Shown piece after piece: positions 18,549 through 30,561 of a stretch of 64,000 nt of DNA (the first letter of the stretch is position 1; every line of letters starts with the position of its first letter). This stretch comes from Batrachochytrium dendrobatidis JAM81 (Eukaryota; Chytridiomycota; Chytridiomycetes; Rhizophydiales): NCBI RefSeq assembly GCF_000203795.2, contig NW_006281117.1, positions 131,501 to 195,500 on the forward strand, read 5' to 3'. A model generated the notes under the pieces. The model ran no database searches. It was not told where the DNA came from and saw nothing but the letters and a program-made list of their open reading frames with translations. The position numbers and the translations under genes were made by a program.

Positions 18549-19533
18549 GTTGATTAAAGTTTAGATTAAGTAATGCGAATAGTGAGAGTAGTACGAGTAG
18601 TGAGAGTAGTGTCTGAGTGATACTAGAATAAGACGAGTAGTAAGAGTGATACTCGAGTGATAGTTGAATGAGATGAGTAGTGAGTTGTATAGACTATGTG
18701 AATTTGCATTGCTATTTATATACAATTGGATGAACACAATACTAAACGTGTGTTGTGATAAACGACACATGTGAGCTGTGGCTGAGTGACATTGACACAA
18801 ATTCGATGTGGATCGATACTGCAATGAACTGTGATGGTTGACGACTTGTGTGAGCTTGTTATCACACGTCCAAATAGATCGACTCGACTTGAACACAAAA
18901 ACGTGTCGAGTAATACGGCACCATGATAATCAACACGCTTTGAATGCCGTTGTATTGGTTCAGTGAGCACAAGTAGAGATTGTGCAATACGGCACTATAG
19001 CACCGATCGTGCTTTGAATGTCAGTCATACTGTAGTAATTGGATACAATTCACATGCACGAAACTAGTGTAGTAAGCATGTTACACCATATCAAACTTGT
19101 GATGATCAAACTCACAACTGGAGTCAGTCGATGATGACATACAGTCAACGTCGATCATTTGAGTTGATTGTATACAAACCATATGTGTATAGTTGTAATC
19201 AATTTGATTGACATTTATAATCGTGTTCATGTAAATGCAACACTATTTTGCAATGATCAAGTTGAATATTTGATATTTTAAACAGAAGTTGTTCACATTT
19301 GATGTGACCATTCATTACAATTCATTGTAATTCAAGTATTGAGTTTGACTATTTTCAACACAAATTCATGCAATCAAACAACTCGAATACATTCATGTTC
19401 AAGAAACCAAACATTACACATTTGAGTAATTCAACAGTTGTTTCCATTGCAATCATTCCATTTCGTTTAGTAAATTTTCACCAGAAATTCATCAAATCGA
19501 CACTTTACGTGAATAATAAAAACCACGAATTGT
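18549..19533. promoter_or_regulatory. Promoter of copy 4 and outer end of right arm
   Basis: The first ~430 bases mirror the copy 1 promoter nearly base for base. The remainder to 19518 is the outer part of the arm, rich in short matches to itself such as ttcaagt, ttgattg and acaattc. The last 15 bases before the nucleoporin ATG are unique. If the nucleoporin start is right, its promoter must lie within the repeat arm. Confidence 0.5.
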
Positions 19534-22500
19534 ATGATGAACATACCTTGGCTGGTAGAGACTGTAGTCCCGTTGAGTTGCAGTAAACTTGTTACTCTTA
19601 ATATTCCTTCTTGTTCAAAGGTTTCATCTGATGCACTCAATCGGTTACTTTATGCACAGAATCATGCAGATGGTTTGATTATTGCAGATTCTACTCTGCA
19701 ATCTGAAGGACTGGATTTACTTCATCCATATCTGACACCTTTGACTGGAACTTATTATTTATCTCATTCTCCAAACTGTTTTATTTACTGGAGACTCTGT
19801 CCTGGTCGCTGTTCTTTGGAACTCAAGAGAATATTTTTATCCAACGCTGTTGTTGCTCAGTCCATGTCAGGATCGAATTCATTCAACCAGACGAATGATT
19901 TGTCTGAAAGCAGTTTGTCAGAAACAACTCTTGTGTTGGAGTTTTCTGAGCCTTGTTTGCCTTGTCCGGGTTTCTTTCAGGATTCCGACACTCTGTCTGT
20001 TCATGTCAAGATCGTCACTATTTGTGGTTCTTTTTATAATATCGAATTGCCATTTCCGCATCTGTCCTGCTCAGATTCTCTTTCCATCGACAATGTTGTG
20101 TCTTATTCTTCTAGTTTGTTTTCTACGTTGGAACGAGTTCCTGTTTTGGTTCATTTTCCTGATGCTGACATGTTCACTGTCGCATGTGGTAATGGCTCGT
20201 TGGTGCATGTCACTTGTCCTCCCATGAATTCGATTTTAAAATCTCGTCGCAGTAAAAATACTTTTTCTAATGATAGCAATACTAGTGATGATGCTGATAT
20301 GGACGAGTCAGATGATCCTTATCGATCTTCCTGTAAGTTGTAGTTTCTCGACTTTGATCCATCTTTAGATCAAGTTTATAAACTGATTGTATTTGTTTAG
20401 ATGATTCTGGATTTCACCAAGTGGAATTGGTCGAGGCCACTTATATGTCGCATTTTAAATCACTTGCTCGTACACCTTCAAAATTGTTATTTTCTGCTCT
20501 TCGTAGTGTTGTTTCTGCCGATTCAAATGACATGACCAATTCAACTTTCAGTAATGAAGCAGTCAAGATTGGTCCGTTGACTTCGCCACAGCAGGTTATA
20601 TCCATTGCTTCATTGTGTCTAGAAACTCAGCTGCTCTTGTTCACGTTTTGTCGTGATAGTCGTTTGCGGATCTGGAGCGCTGTTACAAAGCAATGCATCA
20701 AGAATATCCAAATAGGCATTGCTTGTAATATTGGTTCAAAAATAGACGTGTCCATTTCTACAGGAGCTTACCCTTCCACACCTGGATTGGCTCGCTCCAA
20801 TTCGCTTCCTGCGACGTCTCGTCAGCCATTGTTGCCTGCAACGCCTTGTTCTGCCATCAAAGTGTTTAGACAAAAATCATTCAACAATAATGCAATGACT
20901 CAAGTTGATGGTGTTGTAATGTTCAATCTTGCCTGCTATTTACCACAAACTACCACTGGAGGGCAGGCCACGTTTATAATCTATTCAGGAACAATCAATT
21001 CCATGGGTGAACTGGTTCATTTTGAGCCCATTCACTCACAAAACAGTGGTAGTGATGGACAAGAATATCTTGTTGATTTTACTCTTTCACCTAGTAAAAA
21101 TGGTGATTTGAGTGCTTCGTGTACTCCACAAAGTACAGATCAGTCATTTGAACATGACACTATGGACATGCATGATGTAAAAGACAGCTCACATCAGCTC
21201 GAGTTTGGAAACAAAATGTTGATTTCAAATTCTGCTCATGATTCTGAAACAGAATCTTTGGGTGAAGCACAGTGGTGGACTCTCTGGACTGTCTGGGATA
21301 GATCGTGTGCTTCGGTGATTCGATACATTCAAATTGATTTGCCTGCTCACAGACTGAGCAATGAACTGCACTTGAATCACGATCGTCATTCATCTAGTCA
21401 ATTCGAATCCAGTCATGACCAGCCTGCGTATGGTCTAGTTGTAGGCCATCGCTGGATGATTGTCACCAGCTGTCAACAGGAATCTACTGAATTGCCTACT
21501 ATAGATGCGTTTGATGATGAAATGATGGATGCAAATAGTTATTTGGAACTTTTTATGGAACATATCTTTGAGCCAGGTCGATTCTCACTTGCTCTTATTT
21601 CTGAAGCGCTCGATATTTATTCTGGTGCTGATCCATATAAATTTTGCAACAAAGCCGGTATTGCCACGCCTGACCTGCTTTATGCCGACGTCTTTCATCG
21701 TGCTATTACTACTATTGGTTGTACGATCGACTCTGATTTTGAAGAGCAAAATGCCGGAACATACTTTACTAGTTACAATCTAGCCCTTCTTGGTGCTTAC
21801 AATACGTTTCTTTCTATTCTTGTTCAACGACATCAGCTGCATTCTGCACCTGCAGGAATAGTCTTTAATCCATACTGTAACACGATCATGACATTACAAC
21901 GAGGACCAACAATGGGATTTTTGCGTGTTGCAGATGCATACGAGGTGATGACGTGGGGTCATTCCATGTCGCAATCTACACCAGCTGATAATCTAATTGC
22001 AGAATCTCCACTCTCACTACTTGCTGGTGACCAACTTTTTACTGGACATCTTAAATCTATTAGAAGCAAGTCACTTAGGACAGATCTTTTTCATTTTATA
22101 CAGCTGCTCAATTTTGTCAATTCGGAGCTTTTTCCTCCTGGGTTTGCCATGGCAACTGAAACAGAGATCCTTACTACCCGAGCATCTTCAGATTCAGTTG
22201 TAGACGACTACGCATTTACTGTGTATAGTCGCTTATCAGAGCAAATTGAGCCAGAAGATCTTGCAGAAAAACTGGTGACTCTTGAACAGCTTACAAAAAA
22301 TATTGGACATTTTCAGCTGCTAATTACCACGCTTTTGGATATTCTTGCACATCGGGCCATGAACGAAAAGGATCGTGATGAATCTGGTACAGATGTTCAT
22401 TCATTTCCGTGGACTGCCTTGAATACTACGTTGAGTGATGGAAAAGGCACTAATCAAGATGGTATCAATAATGCCAGTCTATTTACAAACAGTATCATTG

Positions 22501-24800
22501 CAACTGCTGCATCTCAGATTGTATCCATGCGGTTGAAAGTTATCCGGCAGTCTGTAATGGCTCTTCTTGTACTCAAAGCACTAAACTTGAATGATTTGCA
22601 TCATTATGATGTTCCCAGCAGCGTGATGCGTAAATATCTTGATGTATTTTCTGCTCTTTCATTAATGCAATGGCTATCTGTTCAGCAAGTATTGATACCG
22701 TCTCATGAGCGTGATTCATCCACTGCCCATCATTATCCAACTTTATCTAGAGATGTTTCAAAAGTAGTCGTTTCTTCAAACGCAGTTACCAAAGAGCACA
22801 AGTCGCTTATTCTTCACCTCTTGCAACATCATTACATCATTGATGTCAATTTGCCTTTATTACCACGCAATACATCTACAGGGTCAGATTTGATACTTTC
22901 AACTACAGTGACGGTTGCTGCCGAGTCCTTTTTGTCTTGTCTGGGTTTTATTGGTGATGGAGGATCTCAACAAATGACGCATGCTGTTGTTGTTCTTTCA
23001 CGAAAGCTTATGGCATTTGGATACTTTGACATTGTTGGAAAATTATTTCCACCTCATATGCGATTCACACCAGCAATAGAATACATCAACGCTCGTGTAT
23101 GGCTTGATGTACTTGAATGGGAAAAATCTGCTCGATGTTTCTGTCTTGCAGTGGGTGGTGACCCAACGCAAAGTGATTTGTCACTTGTATTTTCACCCCA
23201 CTCACTTACTACTGGCTATGGTGAATACTATCGACACGTTGCTGGACTATTTTACGAGCGAGATATATTGGATCACACGGTTGTGTTTGCCAAGTTGGCG
23301 ATTGGATGCATGAAGAATGGAGATCAAAGTGCAGAGGTAAAGGGACTGGTGATGCTAGTGTTTAAATGTTGCGTTGATATGGGCGACTTTGATGCTGCTT
23401 ACGAAGCTATTTTATCAAACCCTGATTCTAAATCGTAAGTTTGACTTGAATTCAAGTGTAATGATTGATTTACCAATTAAAGCTTACGCGGTTTTGATAT
23501 TATAAATTATAGACAGCGAGACTGTTTGAGAACGTTTGTGAATGCATTGTGTAGTGCCAACGATATGCATGGTTTGTGTGCCAAGTACAATTTTGGTCAT
23601 TTGAGCTCAGAAGTGGAGCGTACACTGGAATTCAAAGCACGTACTGGGGATGTTACACTCTCTAAACACACTCCCAACTACTATTGCATCTGCTACACTT
23701 TTTACATTTATCGAGGTGATTTTCGTCGTGCAGCAATGGCCATGTATGCACTGGCACACCGTCTTTCTTCTATCCAACTTCCACCCTTGAATCGTATTGT
23801 CGAACGAGCACAGGTTGTGATTCAGATTGTTACTGAACAGGCACAGCATTTGCTTGCCGCATTGAACTGTTTAAAATTGGTAGATGCTGAATATGCCTGG
23901 CTGTCTGTGCCTTTGGCCATGGCTGGTCCAATCGATCGCGCTGAACGAAACGCGACATATCCAACCATTGATCTAGACGCTCTGGTCACCACTCAAGATT
24001 TGGTCATGAGCGACACATATACAAGCAATGTATCCAACACGTCTATCCAGCCTTTGCATATTATTGAAATAGAAGACATCACCAAGCAATACCATCTCAC
24101 TCTTGCCAAACTCAATCTTTACAAACGGTTCCCTGATTTAGCTCAAAACACATTCTTTGTGCAGCCAGGAGATGCTTTAAACATGTACTGCCAAGTGGGA
24201 TTATTTGACTCGGCAGTATCGTTTGCATTCATATTTGGACTAGGTATTGAAAAGGTGATTGTATCTCTGATCCATTTCATATATGTGAATATCAGACAAG
24301 ACCGTATGGGTAACGGAGACGACAATTGCAATGGATGTGATTTGGATGAAGAGGTGGGGAGTTATACAAAACTAGATCGATGGACTACATTACGGGTTAT
24401 ACTACAGCAGTACGATAAACAAGCGAATGCGTATGCGTATCATCTTACTGCCATCACCACGATTCTCAAACAAGACAAGCTTGTGCGTCTTCCACTCTGG
24501 CTTACACAACCCTTTGAATCTTACCAATCTGATCGGCTTATTCGTATATATCTTTTATACGATCGGGTTGCGGATGCAGCAAAATTATCGTGTCGATACA
24601 TTGAAGAAGAAACTGCACGGCTGCCTGACGGACTGGGTGCCATGAGCGGCAAAAGATGTTTAGCCGTTACTTGCTTAGAACATGTGATTAAAGCCTTGCA
24701 CATGAGCAATGGATTGGATGATATGGAAGCGAGGGTTTCCCAGAAACTCAAGCTGTATTTGGCACAGGTTGGCATGGAAACAAATTTACTTTTAAGGTGA
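19534..24800 (+). CDS. NUP120/NUP160-family nucleoporin, three exons
   Basis: Exons are 19534-20332, 20401-23434 and 23513-24800, with GT-AG introns whose phases close, giving 1706 residues. The N-terminal ~600 residues alternate short beta strands of a propeller, with the landmark FCRDSRLRIWSAVTKQCIKN (residues ~340-360), the typical Nup120/160 WD-like blade. LVLEFSEPCLPC and VPVLVHFPDADMFTVACGNG lie in exon 1. The rest is alpha-solenoid. The protein would be a scaffold of the Y-shaped (Nup84/Nup107) complex of the nuclear pore. It is longer than usual for the family because of acidic/Ser-rich insertions near residues 240-300 and 500-560. Acidic Asp/Ser tracts flank intron 1. The start is the first ATG pair after the repeat arm. 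Confidence 0.8.
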
Positions 24801-25480
24801 TATGGAACAGGCTAAAGCCGTGTTCACTGCCAATAGTTTATACTTTTAGTTGGTGACTAAAACCTATGCGCAGCATCACACTCATTGAGATTGTTTTCTA
24901 ATTCCGATTTGTATGATTAAAAAATTCTTTTACTGAGAAAGCAGACTCGTATACTGATAATCAGTACCAATCAATAGTGTATTGATGATTGAAACATGTC
25001 ATTAGCCTTGGTTTGTTTGGATAGTTTTAAATACGATCATTTTGAATAAAAACGGGTCAATTATAGCTTAGCTCTCTTGACTCATGATGATACAGATTTT
25101 TAGTCATTGCAAGTGTTTACAATATATAACCGAACAGTTTTTTTCGTTAAATATCGGAACATTTGAAAATGGGTTGCGAGCTACTTCAATCATGATTGGC
25201 TCGCCAAAACCTCAAATAAATTCTGATAATTTTATCAATTAAGGTTGCTACCAAACATCACGTACGATACTTTGGGATCCCAAAGTGACTGTAATGGACT
25301 ATCAACTTGAAAACCCTCCTCATGTGATCTCAATTTACCCGTCTTTATACTAAACTCCTTGCAATTTGAAATGGCTTAATTGGTTTCGGTTCTTAAAGTT
25401 TGGGTTGTATCATTGATTTTCAACTCTCTTTCTGATCATCATTGATTATTACTACAACTTTTAAACATATCTAGCTGGAA
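24801..25480. other. Intergenic region
   Basis: I see no gene. It is AT-rich DNA with the nucleoporin 3' end and the promoter of the HMG-box gene. The final ~70 bases before the HMG start are pyrimidine-rich. Confidence 0.5.
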
Positions 25481-27196
25481 ATGCAACCATTTGGTGATTA
25501 TATTATTGATGCATGCACTCCTCAAAGACGGTCACCAAATAACTTTGAACAATTTTGTTATTCATCATTTATGCCAATGACCCCACAAACGCCAAATACA
25601 CCAGCATCAGCGAGTCTGTTTATGTATACTTTGAACCAGGGTTATTCATACATGCCATCACCAAGTTTTGATGGTATGGAGATACGACAATCTGTACGCT
25701 TTCCATCTTTTTTATTCCTGAACAATTTGGAAAGCGAATCAAAAAATTCTGAGCACTTGCCTCGAAGCTGTAATGGTGATTCTAGCATAGTAAATCTGCG
25801 TAAAAATGATCAAGAGGCATGCAAAGGAGCGACTACAATAGTATCTTCTACAGTACGACGAGAACAAAACAGAGTGCTGTCCAGTCATGGCTCGAGTGCT
25901 ATCAAGAGCATCACCACCAGTGTAAATCCTAGTTTATCTAATATGTTCTCGCTGGTTCGGGGAAATTCAATATCTGATACTATGACATCATTCACCGACG
26001 CAGATCGTATCAGCAACGTGAAGTACCCGACTTTAAAAAAATCTCGCGGCAAGCGTGGACCATATGCCAAGACCCGTAACAAGAAACTCGAAACTCCCAT
26101 CAATTCCGTCACCCAACCCAAAGCTATAGCTCCAGCTATTGTAAAAAAATCGGTAAAAATACCACAAGTTCGCGATTCTAATATATCGCCATTGACTTGT
26201 GAAGATCAGCAGAATGCTACACGGTTGTATGACGATGTTTTCACTCCGACTTTGACTAAAACGGTCGAATCGGACCACCATAGCAGATTTATAGCTTTTT
26301 GCAATACGATTGAGAAAGCAAGACTTGAGTTGTTTGCTCCTGTCGTACAATCTGCTGCACTACAACAAAAAGGTTTTATTTCTGCAATCAGTAGTACAAA
26401 CACAGCTCATACTACACGTGCAGGTTCAACAAGTACTTCAACAAGTACTGCATCGGCGTCAATTGTTTCTGCGCTTCCACTCCCAGACTGGGGAATACAA
26501 CAGTTGAATACATCAACCAACTCAACCAACAAACTGTTTGATTCGTCCTTGATGGAATTGTTTGATGGGTTGGCTTCGCTCCCACAATTAAACGATTCTA
26601 CATTTAAGCAGTTGAATGATATCGAGTTTCCAACTGTGAATCCATCCACTTTATTTAGTCTTTCTAATGCGACTTGTGGTTTAACTCATTCAGCCGGATC
26701 AGAATATGATTTGCATATTCCATCAACACCCACACCACAATCTACTATGAATCTTGATTCTAGTTTGATAGGGTATGATCAACCTCGAATTGAACAGCCT
26801 ACTATCGATGATGTATCTCAACCTAAACGTTTAAAGTACGATTCACTTGATGGAGTACCCAATTGTTTGCTTCACACTCCATTGAACACTCCGAGTTTAA
26901 AAAGTCGTAAACCTCGGTCAGTTTATGATGATGGATGTATTGCTCGACCACTCAATGCATTTCTTTTATTCCGACGTGATCATCACAAAGAAATCAGTGC
27001 ACTTAATCCGACTGTCACATTCGGTGAACTATCAAAACTGATTGGACGTGCTTGGAGATCACAAAACGATACTACTCGAACTCGGTATCATGAACTAGCA
27101 GTTGAAGTTCAAAAGCAACACCAAAACCTGTATCCTGGATTTAAATTTATTCGTCGACCCACTCGTGCAATTCGAAAACGAGCTGTAAACAAGTGA
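25481..27196 (+). CDS. HMG-box transcription factor, box near the C-terminus
   Basis: This 571-residue single exon is disordered for the first ~480 residues: Ser/Thr/Asn-rich, with a Pro-rich start (MTPQTPNTPAS) and a basic AT-hook-like patch KSRGKRGPYAKTRNKK near residue 185. The HMG box is at about residues 486-555: RPLNAFLLFRRDHHKEI, then FGELSKLIGRAWRS, and YHELAVEVQKQHQNLYPGF. The sequence-specific signature RPxNAFxLFRR is of the SOX/MATA type. A basic tail (RRPTRAIRKRAVNK) follows. HMG boxes of this class bend DNA and, in fungi, include mating-type and sexual-development regulators; which role applies here is unknown. A polyserine/threonine run (STSTSTASASI) lies mid-protein. Confidence 0.85.
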   Translation: MQPFGDYIIDACTPQRRSPNNFEQFCYSSFMPMTPQTPNTPASASLFMYTLNQGYSYMPSPSFDGMEIRQSVRFPSFLFLNNLESESKNSEHLPRSCNGDSSIVNLRKNDQEACKGATTIVSSTVRREQNRVLSSHGSSAIKSITTSVNPSLSNMFSLVRGNSISDTMTSFTDADRISNVKYPTLKKSRGKRGPYAKTRNKKLETPINSVTQPKAIAPAIVKKSVKIPQVRDSNISPLTCEDQQNATRLYDDVFTPTLTKTVESDHHSRFIAFCNTIEKARLELFAPVVQSAALQQKGFISAISSTNTAHTTRAGSTSTSTSTASASIVSALPLPDWGIQQLNTSTNSTNKLFDSSLMELFDGLASLPQLNDSTFKQLNDIEFPTVNPSTLFSLSNATCGLTHSAGSEYDLHIPSTPTPQSTMNLDSSLIGYDQPRIEQPTIDDVSQPKRLKYDSLDGVPNCLLHTPLNTPSLKSRKPRSVYDDGCIARPLNAFLLFRRDHHKEISALNPTVTFGELSKLIGRAWRSQNDTTRTRYHELAVEVQKQHQNLYPGFKFIRRPTRAIRKRAVNK

Positions 27197-27777
27197 TACG
27201 CTGAATGATCATTTTTCTCAAACTATAAAAGAATTCGGATATTGGTGACTCAAACAAGGTTGAATCGTATTGTTTAAATGGTTTGCTTTGAGCATGAAAA
27301 TATGGTCATAGAATTAAACCGTATACTTGTGATTGAGATGCATATAGAATGTATACGATAATAGGGTTGCTTATTCAGCTGTCAATTGCAATAAAAACTA
27401 TTTACAGCCTTATTCACTAATGGAACACTAAATAAGGGAGTCAAATGAATGATACAGAAAAGTTTGTATTGAGAACAGTTGAACTTGATGATGGGTAATA
27501 AAAACTAAAGTTTAATAGACAGTGTCCAACATATAATACAATCAAACTAAATCTCTAGCAAGAAACAATGAATATTCAACCATGAACTATTCACTGTTTC
27601 CTGTAAACTGTGTATATTGTGTGAAGATGGCAGTACATGTCGAGTGTGTTGAATAAGCGTGCTTGTGATAAAGGGACGATTAGCAACGGTGAACTGCGAT
27701 TCTAGAACGACAAAGGGATGCTTGGATGAACGAGTGTTTCCAAACTTATTCTCAATCAACAGCTTATTATTGTTACA
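27197..27777. other. Intergenic region
   Basis: It holds the HMG-gene 3' end and the promoter of the dehydrogenase gene. A minus-strand open frame at 27547-27786 has no family features, overlaps the dehydrogenase start and is not called. Confidence 0.45.
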
Positions 27778-29211
27778 ATGGGCCAAACACTTTCTCGACG
27801 AGACTCGGTCACTGCCACTTTAGATTTGACGGATGGAGCGTCTAGTACTGACAGTTTACAGGAGCGAGTGCTTGTGGTTGGCGGTGGAAACTTTGGCACT
27901 TGTTTGGCTGACCATCTTGCTGGTAATAGTGTCATGATAAATGTATTCTAATTTTATTATAGTAATAATTGTTTTCGACAGACAAGGGTAATAGTGTGAC
28001 CATCTGGGCGAGAGACCAATCTCTTGTGGATGGTATTATGAACGACCACATCAATCATAAATATATTCCTGGTGTAAGTCATTTCAACTGTCGCATGAAT
28101 GAACAGTTTGAAATTTGTATTAAATTCGTATGTTAGATTCAACTTTCTCCAGGACTCAAGGCAACATCTGTTCTAGATGCAAACACTATTCAATCTGCAA
28201 CTGTCATTATCATGTCTATCCCAACTCAGTACATGCGGTAGGATTCTACGTCTGGCTTCAAAGTGTTTGTTTTGAATTCCATCTCAGACTTGGTTTATGT
28301 AGATCGATTCTGGAAAAGATTCGTGATCACCTCACTGTGAATCAATTATTGGTGTTTGTCAATAAAGGTATTGAAGAATCTTCTGGACTGCTACCAAACG
28401 ATATTGCCATTCAAGTATGCGGTATCGAGATTGGCGAACGTGCTGCGTTTTTATCTGGTCCGAGTTTTGCTGCAGAAGTAGTCAAACGACAACCTGTAAG
28501 CATATCTGATTATCCAATGCACTCAACATATCAAACTATGTTCATTGACCCATCTAACGTGAATCTAGTCTTGTGTGTCGGTTGCAAGTCGTTCCCCATT
28601 AAGATCTAAACGCACACAGAGATTGTTTCATGCTCCACATTTCCGAGTGTATGAAATTCATGATACAATTGGCGTAGAAGTCGCTGGTGCACTAAAGAAT
28701 GTCATTGCATTGGCTGCTGGTGCATGTGCAGGTGTTGGATTTCAAATGAATTCTCGTGCAGCTCTTATTACTCGAGGATTGGCTGAACTTGCTCGGTTTG
28801 GTGTTGCTTTGGGTGCAAATCCACTCACATTTGCTGGATTGGTAAACATAATTCTACACATCGTATTCACTCTGTACTCTTCTAACTCTTTGTTTTGAAA
28901 TATCAATACAGAGTGGTGTTGGTGATCTCTTGCTCACATGCACTTCAGAAAAATCGCGAAACTTTACTGTTGGATATCGTATCGGTAAAGGAGAAACACT
29001 CGAAGAAATCATTACATCGTTGGGATCAGTTGCTGAAGGTGTAGCCACGACAAAAGCTGCTTATGCTCTTGCTCGAAAGCTCAATGTTGATTCACCCATT
29101 ACAGACGAGGTGTATGCTGTTTTATTTGAAAAAAAACCAGTAAAGCAAGCCATGAAGGATCTGATGGAACGAGATCCATCCGAGGAAATGCGTGGAATTC
29201 ATATTGAATAA
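27778..29211 (+). CDS. NAD(P)-dependent glycerol-3-phosphate dehydrogenase, GpsA-like
   Basis: Six exons (27778-27922, 27982-28073, 28137-28237, 28303-28495, 28569-28841, 28912-29211) close in phase to 367 residues. The Rossmann motif is [18 protein letters not shown]. The GpsA-type substrate motif follows as HINHKYIPG, then [20 protein letters not shown], the catalytic-lysine region [16 protein letters not shown] and [11 protein letters not shown]. The enzyme interconverts dihydroxyacetone phosphate and glycerol-3-phosphate, feeding glycerolipid synthesis and redox balance. The pattern fits the bacterial/GpsA branch better than the GSGNWG-type Gpd1 of ascomycetes. The N-terminus [10 protein letters not shown] fits the N-myristoylation consensus. 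The exon 5 start SCVSVASRS follows PVKRQP directly at the splice. Confidence 0.88.
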
Positions 29212-29551
29212 ACCGATATTTCAGATCATTAAATTGCAGTTGTATTCGTGCAGAATGCATCACTTTTCTGTATTTTGTATTAATTCTTGAATATTTGTTG
29301 TTTTGGTACCAGAAATTGTCATGTTCAACTCAATCAACAAAGCTCATTCTTATAAAACTCAAATTCCACTTTTTATTCTAAAAACTTGAATACGTTTTAG
29401 TTCAAAACAACAATCTTGAAAATACGATTGTTTTCATGACAATCGTCACAAGTGTTTCATTACGTGAATCGACCAAGAATTCATAAATTGAATATTTCCG
29501 ACAAATCTGACATTTTGTCTGAATCTGACAAGAACCAATTGCTATCCAACC
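29212..29551. other. Intergenic region
   Basis: Dehydrogenase 3' end and centrin promoter. It is AT-rich, with a possible poly(A) context near 29225; nothing else is visible. Confidence 0.4.
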
Positions 29552-30411
29552 ATGATGGTACAGTGAACTGAATATTAAACCTATTTAATATAAATTGTAT
29601 TATCCAGATACTAGTAAATCTAACTCCAAAATCAACAAGTCATCTACTTCCAGAAAACCAGCAGGAACAACTACAAGACTAACAGGAGCGACTACTACTC
29701 TAACTAGTAAACCCCGCCAGCAACAACAGAAGCATCAGCAGCATAAGCAGCATGAGTTGACTCCTGACCAAAAACAAGAAATTCGAGAAGCATTCGATTT
29801 GTTTGATACTGATGGTAGTGGGTGTGTTGCAATGGGCTTTATTGGACATGCTGTAAATATCGTCTAATTCGTTGTTTGGATTTGGATTCAAATTTCAGCA
29901 CTATTGATGTCAAGGAGCTCAAAGTTGCCATGAGAGCACTTGGCTTTGAACCCAAAAAAGAAGAAGTCAAAAAAATGGTGCAGGATATCGACAAGAGCGG
30001 ATCTGGCATTATCGATTTTAACGAGTTTCTTGAACTCATGACTGCAAAAATGGTAACGTATTGAATCTGATTCCAATACAAACGCATGACTGATTTTCAT
30101 GCATTATCTAGGCAGAAAAAGACTCGAAAGAAGAAATCTTGAAGGCTTTCAAGCTATTTGATGACGACGAGACGGGCAAAATATCCTTCAAGAATTTGAA
30201 ACGGGTTGCCAAAGAGCTTGGAGAAAATCTAACTGATGAAGAGCTGCAAGAAATGATTGACGAGGCAGATCGAGATGGCGATGGCGAAATCAACGAAGAG
30301 GATTTTCTACGTATTATGAAAAAGACGGTAAGCGTATCGTGTTGAACAAATCTACCGAGTTTGAACAGTGATGTTGACTGTACTCATGTCTGCCTTTAGA
30401 ATTTATATTGA
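29552..30411 (+). CDS. Centrin (CDC31-type EF-hand protein)
   Basis: Proposed exons are 29552-29562, 29615-29821, 29899-30052, 30112-30327 and 30400-30411, giving 199 residues. All phases close, but the 11-nt first exon is the weakest part. A Gln/His/Thr-rich leader of ~60 residues precedes four EF-hands. These are [17 protein letters not shown] (canonical), [34 protein letters not shown] and [17 protein letters not shown]. Two junctions fall inside or next to EF-hands. The last exon adds NLY, the usual centrin tail. Centrin binds calcium and organises basal bodies and spindle-pole bodies, which suits an organism with flagellated zoospores. Confidence 0.9.
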
Positions 30412-30561
30412 TCAACACTGTCGTAATGGGCTGATTGAAACAAGACTCAAATAAACTTTGATTTGTCCAAATACTGTTACAAAGCAAATGACTTGATTAA
30501 ACTATTTTGCAAAAATAAACTGGGCATGAATTCATTAGGCAGCATCCCAGTCAAGATACAT

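Larger units (their letters stand above)
16646..19518 (-). repeat. Right arm of the large inverted repeat (about 2.9 kb)
   Basis: This is the reverse complement of the left arm (11806-14750), with scattered substitutions and small indels. It carries the minus-strand peptide genes copies 3 and 4, their promoters and the same intervening block. The outer edge stops about 15 bases before the start codon of the nucleoporin gene. The inner edge abuts the truncated PAF-acetylhydrolase copy, sharing about three bases (atc) at the junction. Confidence 0.85.

Noticed and set aside
12348..18970. Open frames 12348-12602 and 18716-18970 (84 residues) nearly identical in both arms
   Set aside because: They overlap the TATA boxes and promoters of the peptide genes and are no better conserved than surrounding non-coding DNA, so identity reflects the recent duplication.
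11806..19518. The inverted repeat as a DNA transposon or retroelement
   Set aside because: No transposase, reverse transcriptase, integrase, terminal motif or target-site duplication was found. The contents are host-type peptide genes.
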